Source: Linanthus parryae
Taxonomy: Eukaryota; Streptophyta; Magnoliopsida; Ericales; Polemoniaceae
Assembly (NCBI GenBank): GCA_023055425.1
Contig: JALGPY010000003.1
Coordinates: forward strand, 19,155,001 to 19,219,000
Direction of reading: 5' to 3'
Length of the DNA stretch: 64,000 bases
The notes beneath the pieces are model-generated. The model did not search any database, had not been told where the DNA came from, and worked only from the letters and a program-made list of their open reading frames with translations. Positions 22,821-33,639 of this stretch are shown piece by piece; the stretch's first letter is position 1; the number at the start of each line of letters is the position of its first letter. The translations under genes were made by a program, and so were the position numbers.

Positions 22821-23749
22821 CAACTCTCTAACCGAGGGTCAGTCTCACAGCAAGAGGAAGGACATGGTAGAAAACCTCATCATGAGGGTGACCATCAATC
22901 AGGTACCTTGATAACCGGGAACAGAGAAAGCCACACAAGGTGAGATGGTACCCTTTCCCATTCACATAATTCTTCGCCTTTGGGTTCTGGGCCAGGAGTT
23001 TTTGGTGATACTGCTACTCGCATAGTCGCGAAAGAAGTACTGCACCTATTTGCCCCAGGTGTTCTTCGCAGATGTATCAACAAGCTGCCAGTAGGAAGAA
23101 CTTTCGCAGATGTCCACCGCGTGGAAATCTTCTTTACCTCGGACAAGCATTCCTCCATCTGCTTGTATAGAGCAAGTTCTGGATCAGTCCTCAAAGGACT
23201 CAGAGGATCCACCTCACCAACGCGAGAAAGATCATACAACATGTGCACATCCTCCAGAGTGGGAGCAGTCTCGAACTCAGCAAAGTGGAAGGTATGATTC
23301 GCAGGCGAATAGCGGATGAGAAGGTTTAGAAGCATGGACTGATCCAACTTCACGGCAGCACCCTTCATAGCACGAACTGCGAAATAAACGCCAGCTTTGT
23401 TCAATGCGATGGCATGGTGGGTCAATACGTGATCAATCCACTCATCAATGAAGTCCAATTTCTGGACAAACGCCTGGGTAGAAATCGCAGTATGGGGGAA
23501 AAACCCATTTTCAACCACTAATCTAACCACATCCCTGGAATCGATCAATTCTAGCATGGCTGCGTTAATAGGCGGGGTCAATGTCTGCAACTCTCCAGAG
23601 AAAACAGGAGTCGGCAGGTTCTTCACCTTAACCCTAGCATGATAAAAATCTTTTCCACCCAAATAGGGGGCTTTCCGCCACAAGGTTTGGGGAAGATCAG
23701 GTATTTCTTCGGCCTCTTTAATGGGTTTGGTTCCTTTTGTCTTTGCCAT
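22821..23749 (-). pseudogene. Antisense gene exon 1, 5' half (plant mobile domain)
   Basis: The frame starts at the ATG at 23749 (MAKTKGTKPIKEAEEIPDLP) and runs open to 22895. Residues about 100-200 contain FIDEWIDHVL, LLIRYSPANHTFHF and ETAPTLEDVHMLYDL, the pattern of the plant mobile domain found in both host proteins and transposons. A one-base insertion near 22905-22920 shifts the frame. The next frame continues the protein (YLIDGHPHDEVFYHV) to the copia junction, with a TAG at 22828-22830. The last five bases, 22821-22825, are the caact duplication. Confidence 0.8.
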
Positions 23750-24503
23750 TCCTGCGGAAAAGCAAGAAAAAAGGGAGGAGAAATTTACACACTTTCAGTT
23801 TGAATTTCAAGAACAGTTTGAATTTCATTTTGAATTTTTTAAAAGAAGATGAACAGTCCGGGGTCAGTTCTGGGTTTGGAAGTTCAGAATTCGTTTATAT
23901 TGCTTGGAATTTCAGAAGTTCCACATTCAAAATCGTCACAATCGGGTTATTAGATCACTTCTGGGTTTAAGAACAAGGTCTCTTTTGCAGTTCTCAACGA
24001 GTGACATGTTTCAAATAGCCATGGGTTTACAGATCCAAGACAGTTCAAAGAGTATTCGAGTACATTAAATGGAATTGAGCAAAGCCAACCTTGTTTTGGT
24101 AAAGCTTGTTTTGATGAAGCAAGTTGAACGAGACGATTGACAAGGAAGAACTGATGATTAATCACTTGAATCTGCTCTTTAAGGCTTCCAGGTATCATTC
24201 ACTTTAGAGAGAGAAGTGATGCTTTACAACAATGGAGAGCACAGAGTATTTATCCAAAAACAATGAGGAGTCGCGTCCTTTCAGTAGTCGAATCGCAACC
24301 GTCACCGTCGAATTGCGCAATCACAGGACAAGCTGACCTCACGCCTAAAACCCTAAAAGACCAGACAGCACGACTCTAGAGATTTTAGGTCATAATGGCA
24401 CGCACGGGGGCTGATTTTGCGTGTATTTTAATTGGTGCGTGGCGGCGACGCGTACATTGGTTCCTGCGCATTGAAGCCTATCCGGCTATGCGTCTTCACG
24501 CGC
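23750..24503. promoter_or_regulatory. Probable promoter/leader region of the antisense gene
   Basis: No sense gene here. On the minus strand a TATA-like GGATAAATACT lies at about 24254-24244, followed by TCTCCATTG and an AGAG-rich stretch, about 490 bp upstream of the ATG at 23749. This is a plausible start for the antisense transcript with a long leader. The TATA assignment is weak. Confidence 0.35.
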
Positions 24504-24517
24504 AGAAAGGGGGCTAA
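24504..24517 (+). other. Polypurine tract of the gypsy element
   Basis: agaaagggggctaa immediately precedes the 3' LTR, which begins at 24518 with tgtagatag. Confidence 0.8.
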
Positions 24518-25095
24518 TGTAGATAGTGCTTTATGGACAGGCAGATCTTAGCCACGTGGCGATCATCCAGCATACCTAGCTTTGCTCCGCACACACTGGA
24601 TCACCACCCGCGCTGATCCATGTGAGGGCTGCGAGACAGGGCCCTCGCATACCACCACACGGGACCTGTAGGGACTTAGTGGTTTGGAGGCTAGGGTAAG
24701 TCTTGTCGCACGCGAGCGAAAACCAATCCCGCGCGCGACCCTTAGTAACTGCTTTGAGAGATTTATGGCACGAGCTCCATAAACCCGGTCAACCTCATAA
24801 CGGTTCCGGTATACGCGGACGAACGTGCCGTAACAGTCCCTATATACGCGGACGAACGTGCCGTTGTGCGCCCACTAAAACGGTCACATTCTCCGTTATA
24901 TATAGGATCGTTAACCCTTCCATACAAGGGAGAATCACCTGAGATACGCGGAAGCTCTGCCAAAATTCTGTATCTTTCTCATACAGTGCTATTGTCTTAC
25001 TCTCTCCCTACACACAACCCTACTCTTCCTGTGTTCTTTCTATCCTCTACTCTTGGTGTATATTGAATTCTCTCTGCAGGATTCTCTCGTACACA
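24518..25095 (+). repeat. 3' LTR of the Tat gypsy element
   Basis: 578 bp, tgtagatagtg...cgtacaca. It matches the 5' LTR with about 20-25 substitutions by eye and one deletion of about 35 bp. It is followed by the ggagg target duplication. Confidence 0.95.
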
Positions 25096-25394
25096 GGAGG
25101 TAGTTTCCAAAACAAATTCCTCCTTGTTGCCCAAGTTTAGTTGTTTCAAATTGGAAAAAACCCCCATTTTTCCAACTTGTGCCCAAACCCTAGTTTTCTA
25201 TATCCAAAATTTCGCATCATATGTGATCCAAATTCACTAATCCTTACGTCCAATGTAATATTAGGTCTTGTGGTTGAATTATATACAAATTTCACATGCT
25301 TGATTTGTCTGTGTTACGCGATAAAATAGTATTAAAGTGTAAAATAGACAATCATAACTATGTTATGCTCTACAACATGTGGCTCTGATACCAC
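25096..25394 (-). mobile_element. Leader of the old minus-strand Angela-like copia (right part) with primer site
   Basis: This continues 1832-3129 after removal of the gypsy element. On the minus strand it begins with the Met primer site (tggtatcagagcca, 25393-25380) and matches the leader of the intact copia: 'gtagagcataacat', 'acgcgataaa', 'cttgttgcccaag'. It shows the gypsy element landed in the leader. Confidence 0.85.
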
Positions 25395-26690
25395 TGTAGG
25401 GTTTTGTAAGAGATTACGCAGCGGAAAAACAATAATAATTATCCGCACAAGACCCTCCAAGGATCACAGGAAGAGACAACATAACGATAGTAAAGGTTCT
25501 AGAAACCGGTGGAAGAAGGAAGAAGAATCACGCGAAACGAAGGGCGCGCCTACAAGAGGCCGACTGCAATGGAGGGGCGGACCGGGGGGTTTCGGGTTTG
25601 GCCGTCCCTTGTCTTAGCTCTCTCGTTGCTTTTCTCTCTATCACTCAATGTGTTATGAGCATTTGTGATAAAATAAGCTAGGAGTGTTCTTTATATAGTC
25701 CAAAAACTCCTTGTTAACTAAATAATGGCCCCTCTCATAATCCTATCTATACACGGATTAGTCCAACTTGCAAATTAGTCCTACTAAGTTTTCAAGTAGT
25801 TAGCGCATTGATCATTCTATTTAATTAATCATATTAATTAATTCCCAAGTCTAGTTTAATCCATATGGCGTGTGACCCCATAGGTTTCTACTTAATTGGT
25901 AGTAACTATTACTAACATGGAGCAGTGTATAGCAACACATCTATGCCACCCAACTAAAAGAAATAGTCATTACTTTGACAAACCTTGTGCAAGTATTGTC
26001 TCATCCCTTTGTCTCTATTTCCGGATTGGACACGAGACACACAAGTCACACTCGTATATCCAATCTATAGTTTTAGATCCTGGGAATAGTCATATCCATG
26101 CAAATAACATCAATATCCCATATTTATTTGTCTGAGTCTAGCCAGACATTCTATAAACACCATCCCTCGAGTGGTCGTGGATAGTTTCTCCCGTTATGCG
26201 GGAGGAACAAATTCTATCTACATCATTACCATCTTTAAGCTTGCTTCATATTGTGTCCGAATAACGCCTTCATTGCTACCCAGTCACGGTGTAGCGTTTG
26301 ACGATGTCCAAACACAATATTCAACAACTAGATAATCTAGTGACTTCAAGTCTAAGGATGAAAATACCGTTGTCACTACGAGAAGCACTTGTGACTTTAC
26401 ATAACATGTCTGTAGCCTCCTCGTTGTGGGTCAATCCAGTATGCAATTACCCTTAATGCATACGTATGTGTTGGATCGTGGTATCTCCATATCAATCCAA
26501 CCCCATACTAGTCTATAGTTGATCGTCCTATTAATAAGTATAATTGACTATGGATATTTAAGATAAACAACACATTTTCAATCTAAGGATTTCATTATAT
26601 TAAATATATCCATAAATAGTACAATGAATATTCTAGCCAAAAGTAATGTTCAAACTAAATAAGATTGCCTCTAGGGCATCTATTCCAACA
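25395..26690 (-). repeat. 5' LTR of the old minus-strand Angela-like copia
   Basis: 1296 bp. On the minus strand it starts tgttggaatagatgccctagag at 26690 and ends aaaccctaca at 25395, next to the primer site. It is clearly related to, but much diverged from, the LTRs at 14387 and 21383. A minus-strand TATA (ctatataaag) is near 25700. The partner LTR is not in the window. Confidence 0.88.
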
Positions 26691-29600
26691 CTTTTAATGA
26701 AAAAGCTTCTACTTCTGCTTACTTGATTGAGTCTTCTAGCAATTGGCATGGTATATTGGGCCACGTGATTTTCAATTTAATTCGAAAATTGATGCAAATT
26801 TGTCATCTACCTAAATCGAAAATAGACTAAACTCATAAGTGTGAAGCTTGTGTAGAAGAGAAGTTAACGAAACAACATTTCCACAATGTCACTAGAATTA
26901 CTACTCCTATAGAGTTGATACATTCGATCTTTGTGAATTGAAAGTTGTTCAAACAAGATCGGGTTATAAGAACTTTGTCACTTTTATAGATGATTGAACT
27001 AAGTATGGATATGTATATCTATTACAAAGTAAGGATGAAGCCATAAGTGTATTCATGAACTATAAAAGTGAGGTTGAAAATCAACTTGGAAAAAAGATCA
27101 AGTCACTAAGGAGTGACATGGGTGGTGAATATGAATCGCTATTTGAACAAGTGTGTTAAGAAAATGGGATCATTCACCAAACAACGGCTCCTTATTCGCC
27201 ACAACAAAATGGTGTTGACGAGCGAAAGAATAGGACGTTGAAGGAAATGATGAATGCTATGCTCTTAAGTTCTGGGTTGCCCCAGAATATGTGGGGGGGG
27301 GATCAATCTTATCGGCGAACCACATTCTAAATAGAATTCCTCGAAAGAAGATTGATAAGACTCCATATGAGTTATGGAAAGGGCGTCCGCCTACTTATAA
27401 ATTCTTTCGAGTGTGAGGGTATCTACAAAAGGTGTTGGTACCACTTCGAAAAAGGTTTGCATAGGACCAAAAATAGTGGACTGTGTGTTCATTGGATATG
27501 AACATGATAGTAGTGTGTATCGGTTTTTGGTTCACAAGTCAGATATCCCTGACATACATGAGAACACTGTAATGGAAACTAGAACTGCTTCATTCTTTGA
27601 AGATGTATTTCCATGTAAGGGAATCGGGGTAATCTTCCAAAAGGGTACGTGATCCAGAAATTAAGGAAACTCCTATAGAGGACGAACCTCGACGTGGGAA
27701 AAGGCATAGAATTGCTAGAACGTTTGGTCATAATTTCATAACCCTGGTGATGGATGATGAACCAAAGACGTATAAGTAAGCGGTCTCTAGTCCTGAAGCT
27801 CCTTATTGCAAGGAAGCAATTAACAGTGAAATTATTTCCATTATGCAAAACCAAACTTGGGAAGTGGTGGATCTTCCTCCTGGTTGAAGACCACTTGGGT
27901 GCAAGTGGATTTTCAAGAGGAAGTTGAAAGCTGATGGATCAATTTAATAAGTACAAAGTTCGACTGGTAGCTAAGGGTTTCAGGCAACATGAAGGGATCG
28001 ATTTTTTCAATACCTACCCGTCGGTGACACGAATAAACTCAATACGAGTGTTAATAGCTATAGCGGCTTTGTTCGACCTCGAGATTCACCAAATGGACGT
28101 TAAAACGGAGTTCTTGAATGGTGAAATGAATGAGGAAATCTATATGGAACAACCCGGAGGGTTTGTCGTCCCAGGACAAGAGGCCAAAGTTTGTTGACTT
28201 GTTATATCTTTGTATGGATTAAAACAAGCTCCGAAACAATGGCACGAGGAATTCGATACAACGATGATGTCAGAGGTTATTAACATCAATGAGTGTGATA
28301 AATGTGTCTACATTAAGAACACTCATGAAGGCTATGTAGTAGTCTGTTTGTATGTCGATGACTTGCTTATTTTCAGAAGCAACAAGAAGATCATTGACAA
28401 TACAAATAAGATGTTAGCAAAGAACTTTAACATAAAAGAAATGGGCCTAGATGGCGTGATTTTAGGAATTAAGATTTATAAAATACAAGAAGTGTATGCT
28501 TTATCTCAATCACACTATACTAAGAAAGTTCTCATTAAGTTTGATTAAGATAAAGGAAAACCGGTGAAAACTCCAGTTGATGTAAGTCTGCATCTTACCA
28601 AGAATACTAGAGAAGGGATCAACCAACGAGAGTATGCTCTCGTAGTTGGTAGCCTATTGTACATTACAAATTGTACAAGACCAGATATTGCTCAGGCAGT
28701 TAGCAAGCTAAGCCGGTTTACGAGCAATCCTAGTGCAGACCACTGGAAAAGCAGGGGGTAAGGGTTCTGAAATATTTAAGGTATTCTCAGAATATTGGAT
28801 TACACTTTACCTAATACCCCGCGGTATTAGAAGGTTATAGTGATGCCAACTGGATTTTCTGACACGAAGGATTCGAAATCCACAAGTGGATATGTATTCA
28901 TGCTCGGTGGAGCAGCAGTGTCGTGGAAATCTACAAAGCAAAACGTGCATAGAAAGGTCTACGATGGAATCTTATTTCATTGTGTTGGACAAGGCATGTG
29001 AAGAGGCTGAATGGCTTCGTCACAATCTGGAGGACTTGCCTATGTGGCCGAAACCGGTACCTCCAATTTGCATACACTGCGACAATCAGTCTGCAATTGG
29101 ACGATCACAAAATTCTATGTATAATGGCAAGTCTAGACACATACGTCGTAGCAATACTGTTAGACAGTTACTCTCGAATTGTATAATATCGATCGATTAC
29201 GTGAAGTCTAACGAGAACCTAGCGGATCCGCTGACCAAATGACTACCGAGAGAGAAAGTCTGGAATCTATCAAAAGTAATGGGCCTGAAGCCTCTTGAAA
29301 AATCTGTCATAGTGCAAACCCTACCTAAGTGACTGGATATCCCATGAATTAGGTTCAAAGGGACAACCTAACTATGTACAAATAGAGATACATCATGATC
29401 TTTGGAAAGTTTCTTTCCTTGCCCTTCCTTTGGCTTGATAATGTGATGTCTTGCATTGTATCAAGGATGAGTTAAACTCTAAATGAACTCTGGTATATCA
29501 AGGTACCGATATATTTGACCTATATTAGTGGAGCTGGGGTCGGCTCTATGAGAATTGATAGGCTGAATTCTCTATAGCACTCATGAAACCGGAAAAAGTG

Positions 29601-29857
29601 TCTCAATGGCCAAATGAGCACATTCACGAGAATGGAATGACTAGAAGTCCTAATAGTGTGAGAACTGTCGACTTGGTGTGCACCATTGGCAAGAATTTCA
29701 AGGCCTTTGGCGCACTAGTGAGCCAGCACATCCTGTAGTGTGTCACTAAGAGAAGGTTCAAGGTTTATGACCACCTATCTTTATGAGATTAGCTTCAGGA
29801 CAATATAATTGAGACCAAGATTGCTGAATGGCCAATTTGGTCATTCATGTGGGGGAT
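26691..29857 (+). pseudogene. Decayed plus-strand Ty1/copia pol
   Basis: A heavily mutated copia pol without its 5' end. Recognisable pieces are the integrase zinc module (NWHGILGHV...CEACVEEK, about 26738-26860), core remnants including GGEY and QQNGV (27120-27220), GPKIVDCVFIGY (27457), RT FDLEIHQMDVKTEFLNGE (28072), LYGLKQAPKQW (28207), LYVDDLLIF (28347), NCTRPDIA (28669) and RNase H ending with ENLADPLTK (29212). Stops and frameshifts are frequent. It starts abruptly at the end of the minus-strand LTR, so the 5' part has been lost. It belongs to a different copia lineage from the Angela-like copies; I do not assign it further. Confidence 0.85.
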
Positions 29858-30470
29858 TGTTGGATGGAGTTAAAGCTCCTCAAGTGTGAGCTCAACTTTA
29901 ACTCTTGAGCTAAACTGTGAATGAGCAAATTGTTCGGAAAATTTGCTTGATGAGATGATTATGTTATATAAGCCCACATTAGTTGTAGGGGAAGGAATTT
30001 GTTAAATTTTGGTTTACAGAAGAGAAACATGTTGGTTAAACTATAAACACACACACGCGCACCGCTTTGTGGCAGGTACGGGTCGTGGGTTGACCCAGAT
30101 ATTAATATGGTGTTTATAATTTATAAAAATGTGTTTTTCTCCTGGAAAATTGACGTACCCTAAAACACGTACGTGAGATATGGCTCTAGTTTGTGGATTG
30201 TGCTTCTCAGCAGTTGAAGGCACAATCTCCTCTCATGCGTCAATAAAATTGAGAATTTGTTCTCAACTGAAGAAGACACGTACACAGACGCATCCCTATC
30301 TCAATCCCGTTGCTCACTCTCTCGATCAAATTGTTCTCATACGTTGTTTCGTCAAGTCAATCAAGGGTTCGTGCTACACCAGTTGATTGCGACAAGAGGA
30401 GTCCTGGGAGGCGATTATTTTGTGTAAGACAGAAAGCATCGGGGGGGGAACGCTTTAAGGAAAGCGTTTG
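29858..30470 (+). repeat. Probable 3' LTR of the decayed copia
   Basis: Starts tgttggatggag right after a polypurine tract (catgtgggggat, 29846-29857) and follows the pol end by about 600 bp. The right boundary is uncertain; no second LTR is visible for comparison, and the end given is approximate. Confidence 0.5.
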
Positions 30471-30559
30471 CCAATGTGATCCTCTTCTATGATCATTTCG
30501 CTGACTTCTGTGACAGGTTCTTCAATATCTATGTCATTTATTTTTTGTACCGCAGATTA

Positions 30560-30946
30560 AATATTCTAACATATGTCGCGGAAATGATCAGAGATGTAAG
30601 GGGAGATGCGGTTCTGGGAGTGGCTGGTCCGCTCGTGATGCCGACTTCGGCTAAAGTTGCTGAAAATTTAGCTTTACGGGAAGGACTAATTTTGACCTGT
30701 GACTTGGGGATTCGTTGTCTTCAGCTTGAGTGCAATGCAGCTGGAATTGTGAGGAACCTATCTCGACAAATTCCACTGGTGGAAGAACGCGCGGAGTTTG
30801 GGATCTTATTGGATGATTGTACGCCGTTGCTAATGAAGGTTGGCATCACTAGTTGTCGATGGTTTCCAAGACTGAGTAATCGCGCAACACATCTCATGGC
30901 TAAAAAGGCCTTATGTTTTAGTTCGATGTGTAAATGGGTAGGATAA
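30560..30946 (+). pseudogene. RNase H-like domain fragment (RVT_3 type)
   Basis: A frame from about 30580 reads MIRDVRGDAVLGVAG, ALREGLILTCDLGIRCLQLECNA, then SNRATHLMAKKAL and a stop at 30946. This is the order of the plant 'RNase H-like' domain (A.EaLalreGL.la.dlG...l.lE.Da and R.aN..AhllAk.A). The beginning is missing and the active-site residues are partly replaced (the Asp of 'E.D' is Asn). These domains occur in many plant genes and in LINE-derived fragments. It is probably a broken copy rather than a working gene. Confidence 0.6.
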
Positions 30947-31212
30947 TTACCTGACTGGGCTTCGTATTATATTGCAGTAGACAAAGAGGTTTTAGCGTCC
31001 GATTAAAGAAATTTCATTTACTTTTTTTAGGGAAAAATTCCATTTACTTCAAAAAAATAAGAACTGCAGCAAGTCTTTGAAAAAAAATACTATTCAAAGG
31101 TCTAAAATAATTAAAACAACTTGGTAGAGTAAGGGGTTTATCCCTTCCCTTTTCTTTTCTCACTCACACCCTTAACCTTTTCCCACCCTTAGGGACCCCG
31201 ACCCCATTCCCT
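30947..31212. other. Intergenic AT-rich stretch
   Basis: AT-rich DNA with short A-runs (31080-31090) and a 'cccttcccttttcttttctc' pyrimidine stretch near 31145. Nothing coding is seen. Confidence 0.4.
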
Positions 31213-31345
31213 AGGGTAAAAGATAAAAACCTCCCCTCGAGTATGGATTAAATACAAATACCCTCCCCCTATGGTTTGGATAAATACAAATTGTTCCTCT
31301 GTTAACTAACGGACCTAACAGATGTGGTGACATGACAAAATTACC
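31213..31345 (+). repeat. Left inverted repeat of the Mutator-like element
   Basis: Contains ggattaaatacaaat at about 31243-31257, a 'ggataaatacaaatt' block at 31276, and a 'ctgttaactaacgg' block, all mirrored in the right repeat. Confidence 0.55.
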
Positions 31346-33639
31346 CCAACTGTTGATGCAAAATTACACAATATAAATACCAAAAAGAAAACTCATCATT
31401 TGTTCTAACCCTAGCCACCACACACCTCGTCTTTCTCTCCTCCTCCTTTTCCCCTATTTCTTTCTTCTCATCTTCTTGTCGATCACAAAAGCAAAAATAA
31501 TCCACACACAGCCGCCAACCACGTCCTTCCTCCAATATCTATATTCGTCTTCTCCTTCTCCCTTTCCCCGGCAAACCCCATCATCGTGGGCCATATTAGT
31601 TCTTCTGGGCGATTACCCCATATTTTGTTGCTGGGCTCCATCGTTGTCGTCGTCGCCATTCTTCTGGGTAATTTACATATGGAGATTGTGGGCGATGAAC
31701 CCAGATACCAAAAGTCGTAGAGACCTTATGAAATACATCGTAATTTAGTTAGGGATCATTTGGTAGTTTCGAAAAAATATGTAAGAATTTCAAAAAAAAT
31801 CTATTTCAAATTTTTTCTTGACATATTTATAGTTTTAAAGTATAAGGGTGCCACTTGATGTTTATGATTTCAAGTATCTCGTTTTGGGGCCATTTTATAA
31901 TTTTTAAAAAATTGAGATATTTGTGTATTTATTAATTTAATTTTCAAAAGTAAAATAATACTTTCTTTCAATTTCGTTAGTTAGTAGTTAGTTTCAAAAA
32001 ATATTCATCTTGTATATGAAATTTCGTAATCACCCTCAATTTATAGTATTTGCATGTCAGCCCTCATTTTCTTATTATTCTAATTTCTATCCCAACTAAT
32101 TTGTTGGGTGAATTTAAAGTGCACTTCACTCATTCCTCCACTCAGTTAAGTCAAACCCATGTTGTATGTACATCCACTACTACATATCATCTTGTATGTA
32201 CCTCCTTTGTGGGATTCTCCAATAGCAACCTCCGGCATCAGCTACATCACTCCCTATCTCTATCACTCCCATTACCTTACATCATTTCTTTTCATGAACA
32301 CTCATACAAGAAGTATCTTCTCCCTCTTCAAACTCCATTCTCGGTTTTGGAGCTTGAACTTCACAAAATACCATCAAAACCCCATTTTTTTTAGTCTCCA
32401 AAACATGAAAAACTTGAGTTCAAGGATAGTATGATCATTTAGGGGAGTTCTTTCACCATTCTTCTCACAAATTGAAGGCCAATTTCACCCTTTTTCTTAT
32501 CATCTTCTTTAATCTTAGGGTAAAATTTTTAATAGTCTTGAATTCATTCTTACATGTCCATGTTTAGCTTTTATTGATGAAATTTCATTTTAGTTTTCTT
32601 CATTTTCATGCCTGAGTCTTCATTTCCATCGTTAGATCATGTGTTGACTTCAAAATTTAGATTATTTCATGAAACTCTCATTAGAATCCACATGCACTTT
32701 GTAAATTCTCGTTAGTCTCAAGAACATTTTGATAATATTTGTCAAGAGCATAGTAAAATCTTATTTCATTCTTATAATACTGTTATTTTGGTGAAAACAA
32801 ATCTACTTAAGTTGCATGTACCACTAGAACCACTCTTGTTGATTTCAGGAAAATTTGCATGTTGATACAATCTAAACAGTTTGTGAAAAATATAGATTAT
32901 CTCCAAATTTTGTCTCTGATAGATTTTCAAATCTTGCATATTTTGATAGTTGACTCCGAGAGGGCCAGTTCGAGAAAAAAAATCAACCCCATGGCCTTTT
33001 TGGTTAGGGACATAAGCTCATTCTAAGTTGCATGTATTATGAAATCAAATTTCTGGACTAGTTAATGTATTTTGAATGAGAACCCACTTTTCATAAATGA
33101 AATTAATTCATCTTTCTTGTGATGAAACTAGACACGTGAGGGATTAATTCAGAAGAATATGGACATTTTTTTTTTTTCTCTTCTACAAGTAGTAGTAATA
33201 GTTCTTCAAAGTTAAAAATTTCTGTCAAACTTATCTCTACACAACCGTGTTTGTTTATTTTGTAACTTGATTTTATAACAGCTAAGCATTATTTTTTGAT
33301 ACTTCTGAAAGGAGACATATGCGTGTTCATCATAAATTTATTTGATGATATTAGGAGATGTTGTGATATGGTAAATATGGCTCTAAATTCAGAGCTACAA
33401 TTTTGTTCATTATTGTAGTTTTGCATTTTTTGGAAAACTTGAGTTTTTGAATTTCTAAGTGTTATGTTGGATTTATTTTGATAAGTGAACATCATTATAT
33501 GTTCATTTGTTACATATAGGACTACTTGGCATGAAGGTTTCTATTGGGTTATGGATGTGTAAATTGCTTGTATGGAGAACGTTATACGTGTGATTGTAGA
33601 CATCGGCCTCGTTGGAGCTAGTGATGTCGTTAGAGTGCT

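Larger units (their letters stand above)
11003..23749 (-). pseudogene. Antisense six-exon gene with plant mobile domain, split by a copia insertion
   Basis: A minus-strand gene inside the Tat element, between integrase and 3' LTR. Exons are 23749-22821 plus 14381-13432 (one exon, split by the copia), 13356-12849, 12775-12371, 12294-12190, 12110-11553 and 11478-11003. The five introns are 75, 73, 76, 79 and 74 bp, all GT-AG. Phases agree throughout: discounting one 1-base insertion near 22905-22920, the exons total 3930 nt, that is 1310 codons. The N-terminal third resembles a plant mobile domain (ETAPTLEDV motif), the middle is acidic and low-complexity, and the C-terminus is predicted coiled coil. 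Six in-frame stops show it is dead. Extra antisense ORFs are known in Tat elements; the role of this one is unknown. Confidence 0.82.
3130..25095 (+). mobile_element. Tat-lineage Ty3/gypsy LTR retrotransposon, nested and decayed
   Basis: A complete but broken LTR retrotransposon about 22 kb long, of which about 8.4 kb is a nested copia element. The order LTR, primer site, gag, protease, RT, RNase H, second RNase H, integrase, repeat array, antisense genes, polypurine tract, LTR is typical of Tat elements. The second, archaeal-type RNase H and the antisense genes between integrase and 3' LTR are the diagnostic points. LTRs begin TG and end CA. The sense genes carry several stops and frameshifts and the N-terminal half of gag is missing, so this copy cannot be autonomous. 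By eye the LTRs differ at roughly 4% of sites, so the insertion is older than the nested copia. Confidence 0.92.

Noticed and set aside
25395..26690. Solo LTR
   Set aside because: It keeps its primer site and leader on the minus strand, so it is the 5' end of a truncated element, not a solo LTR.
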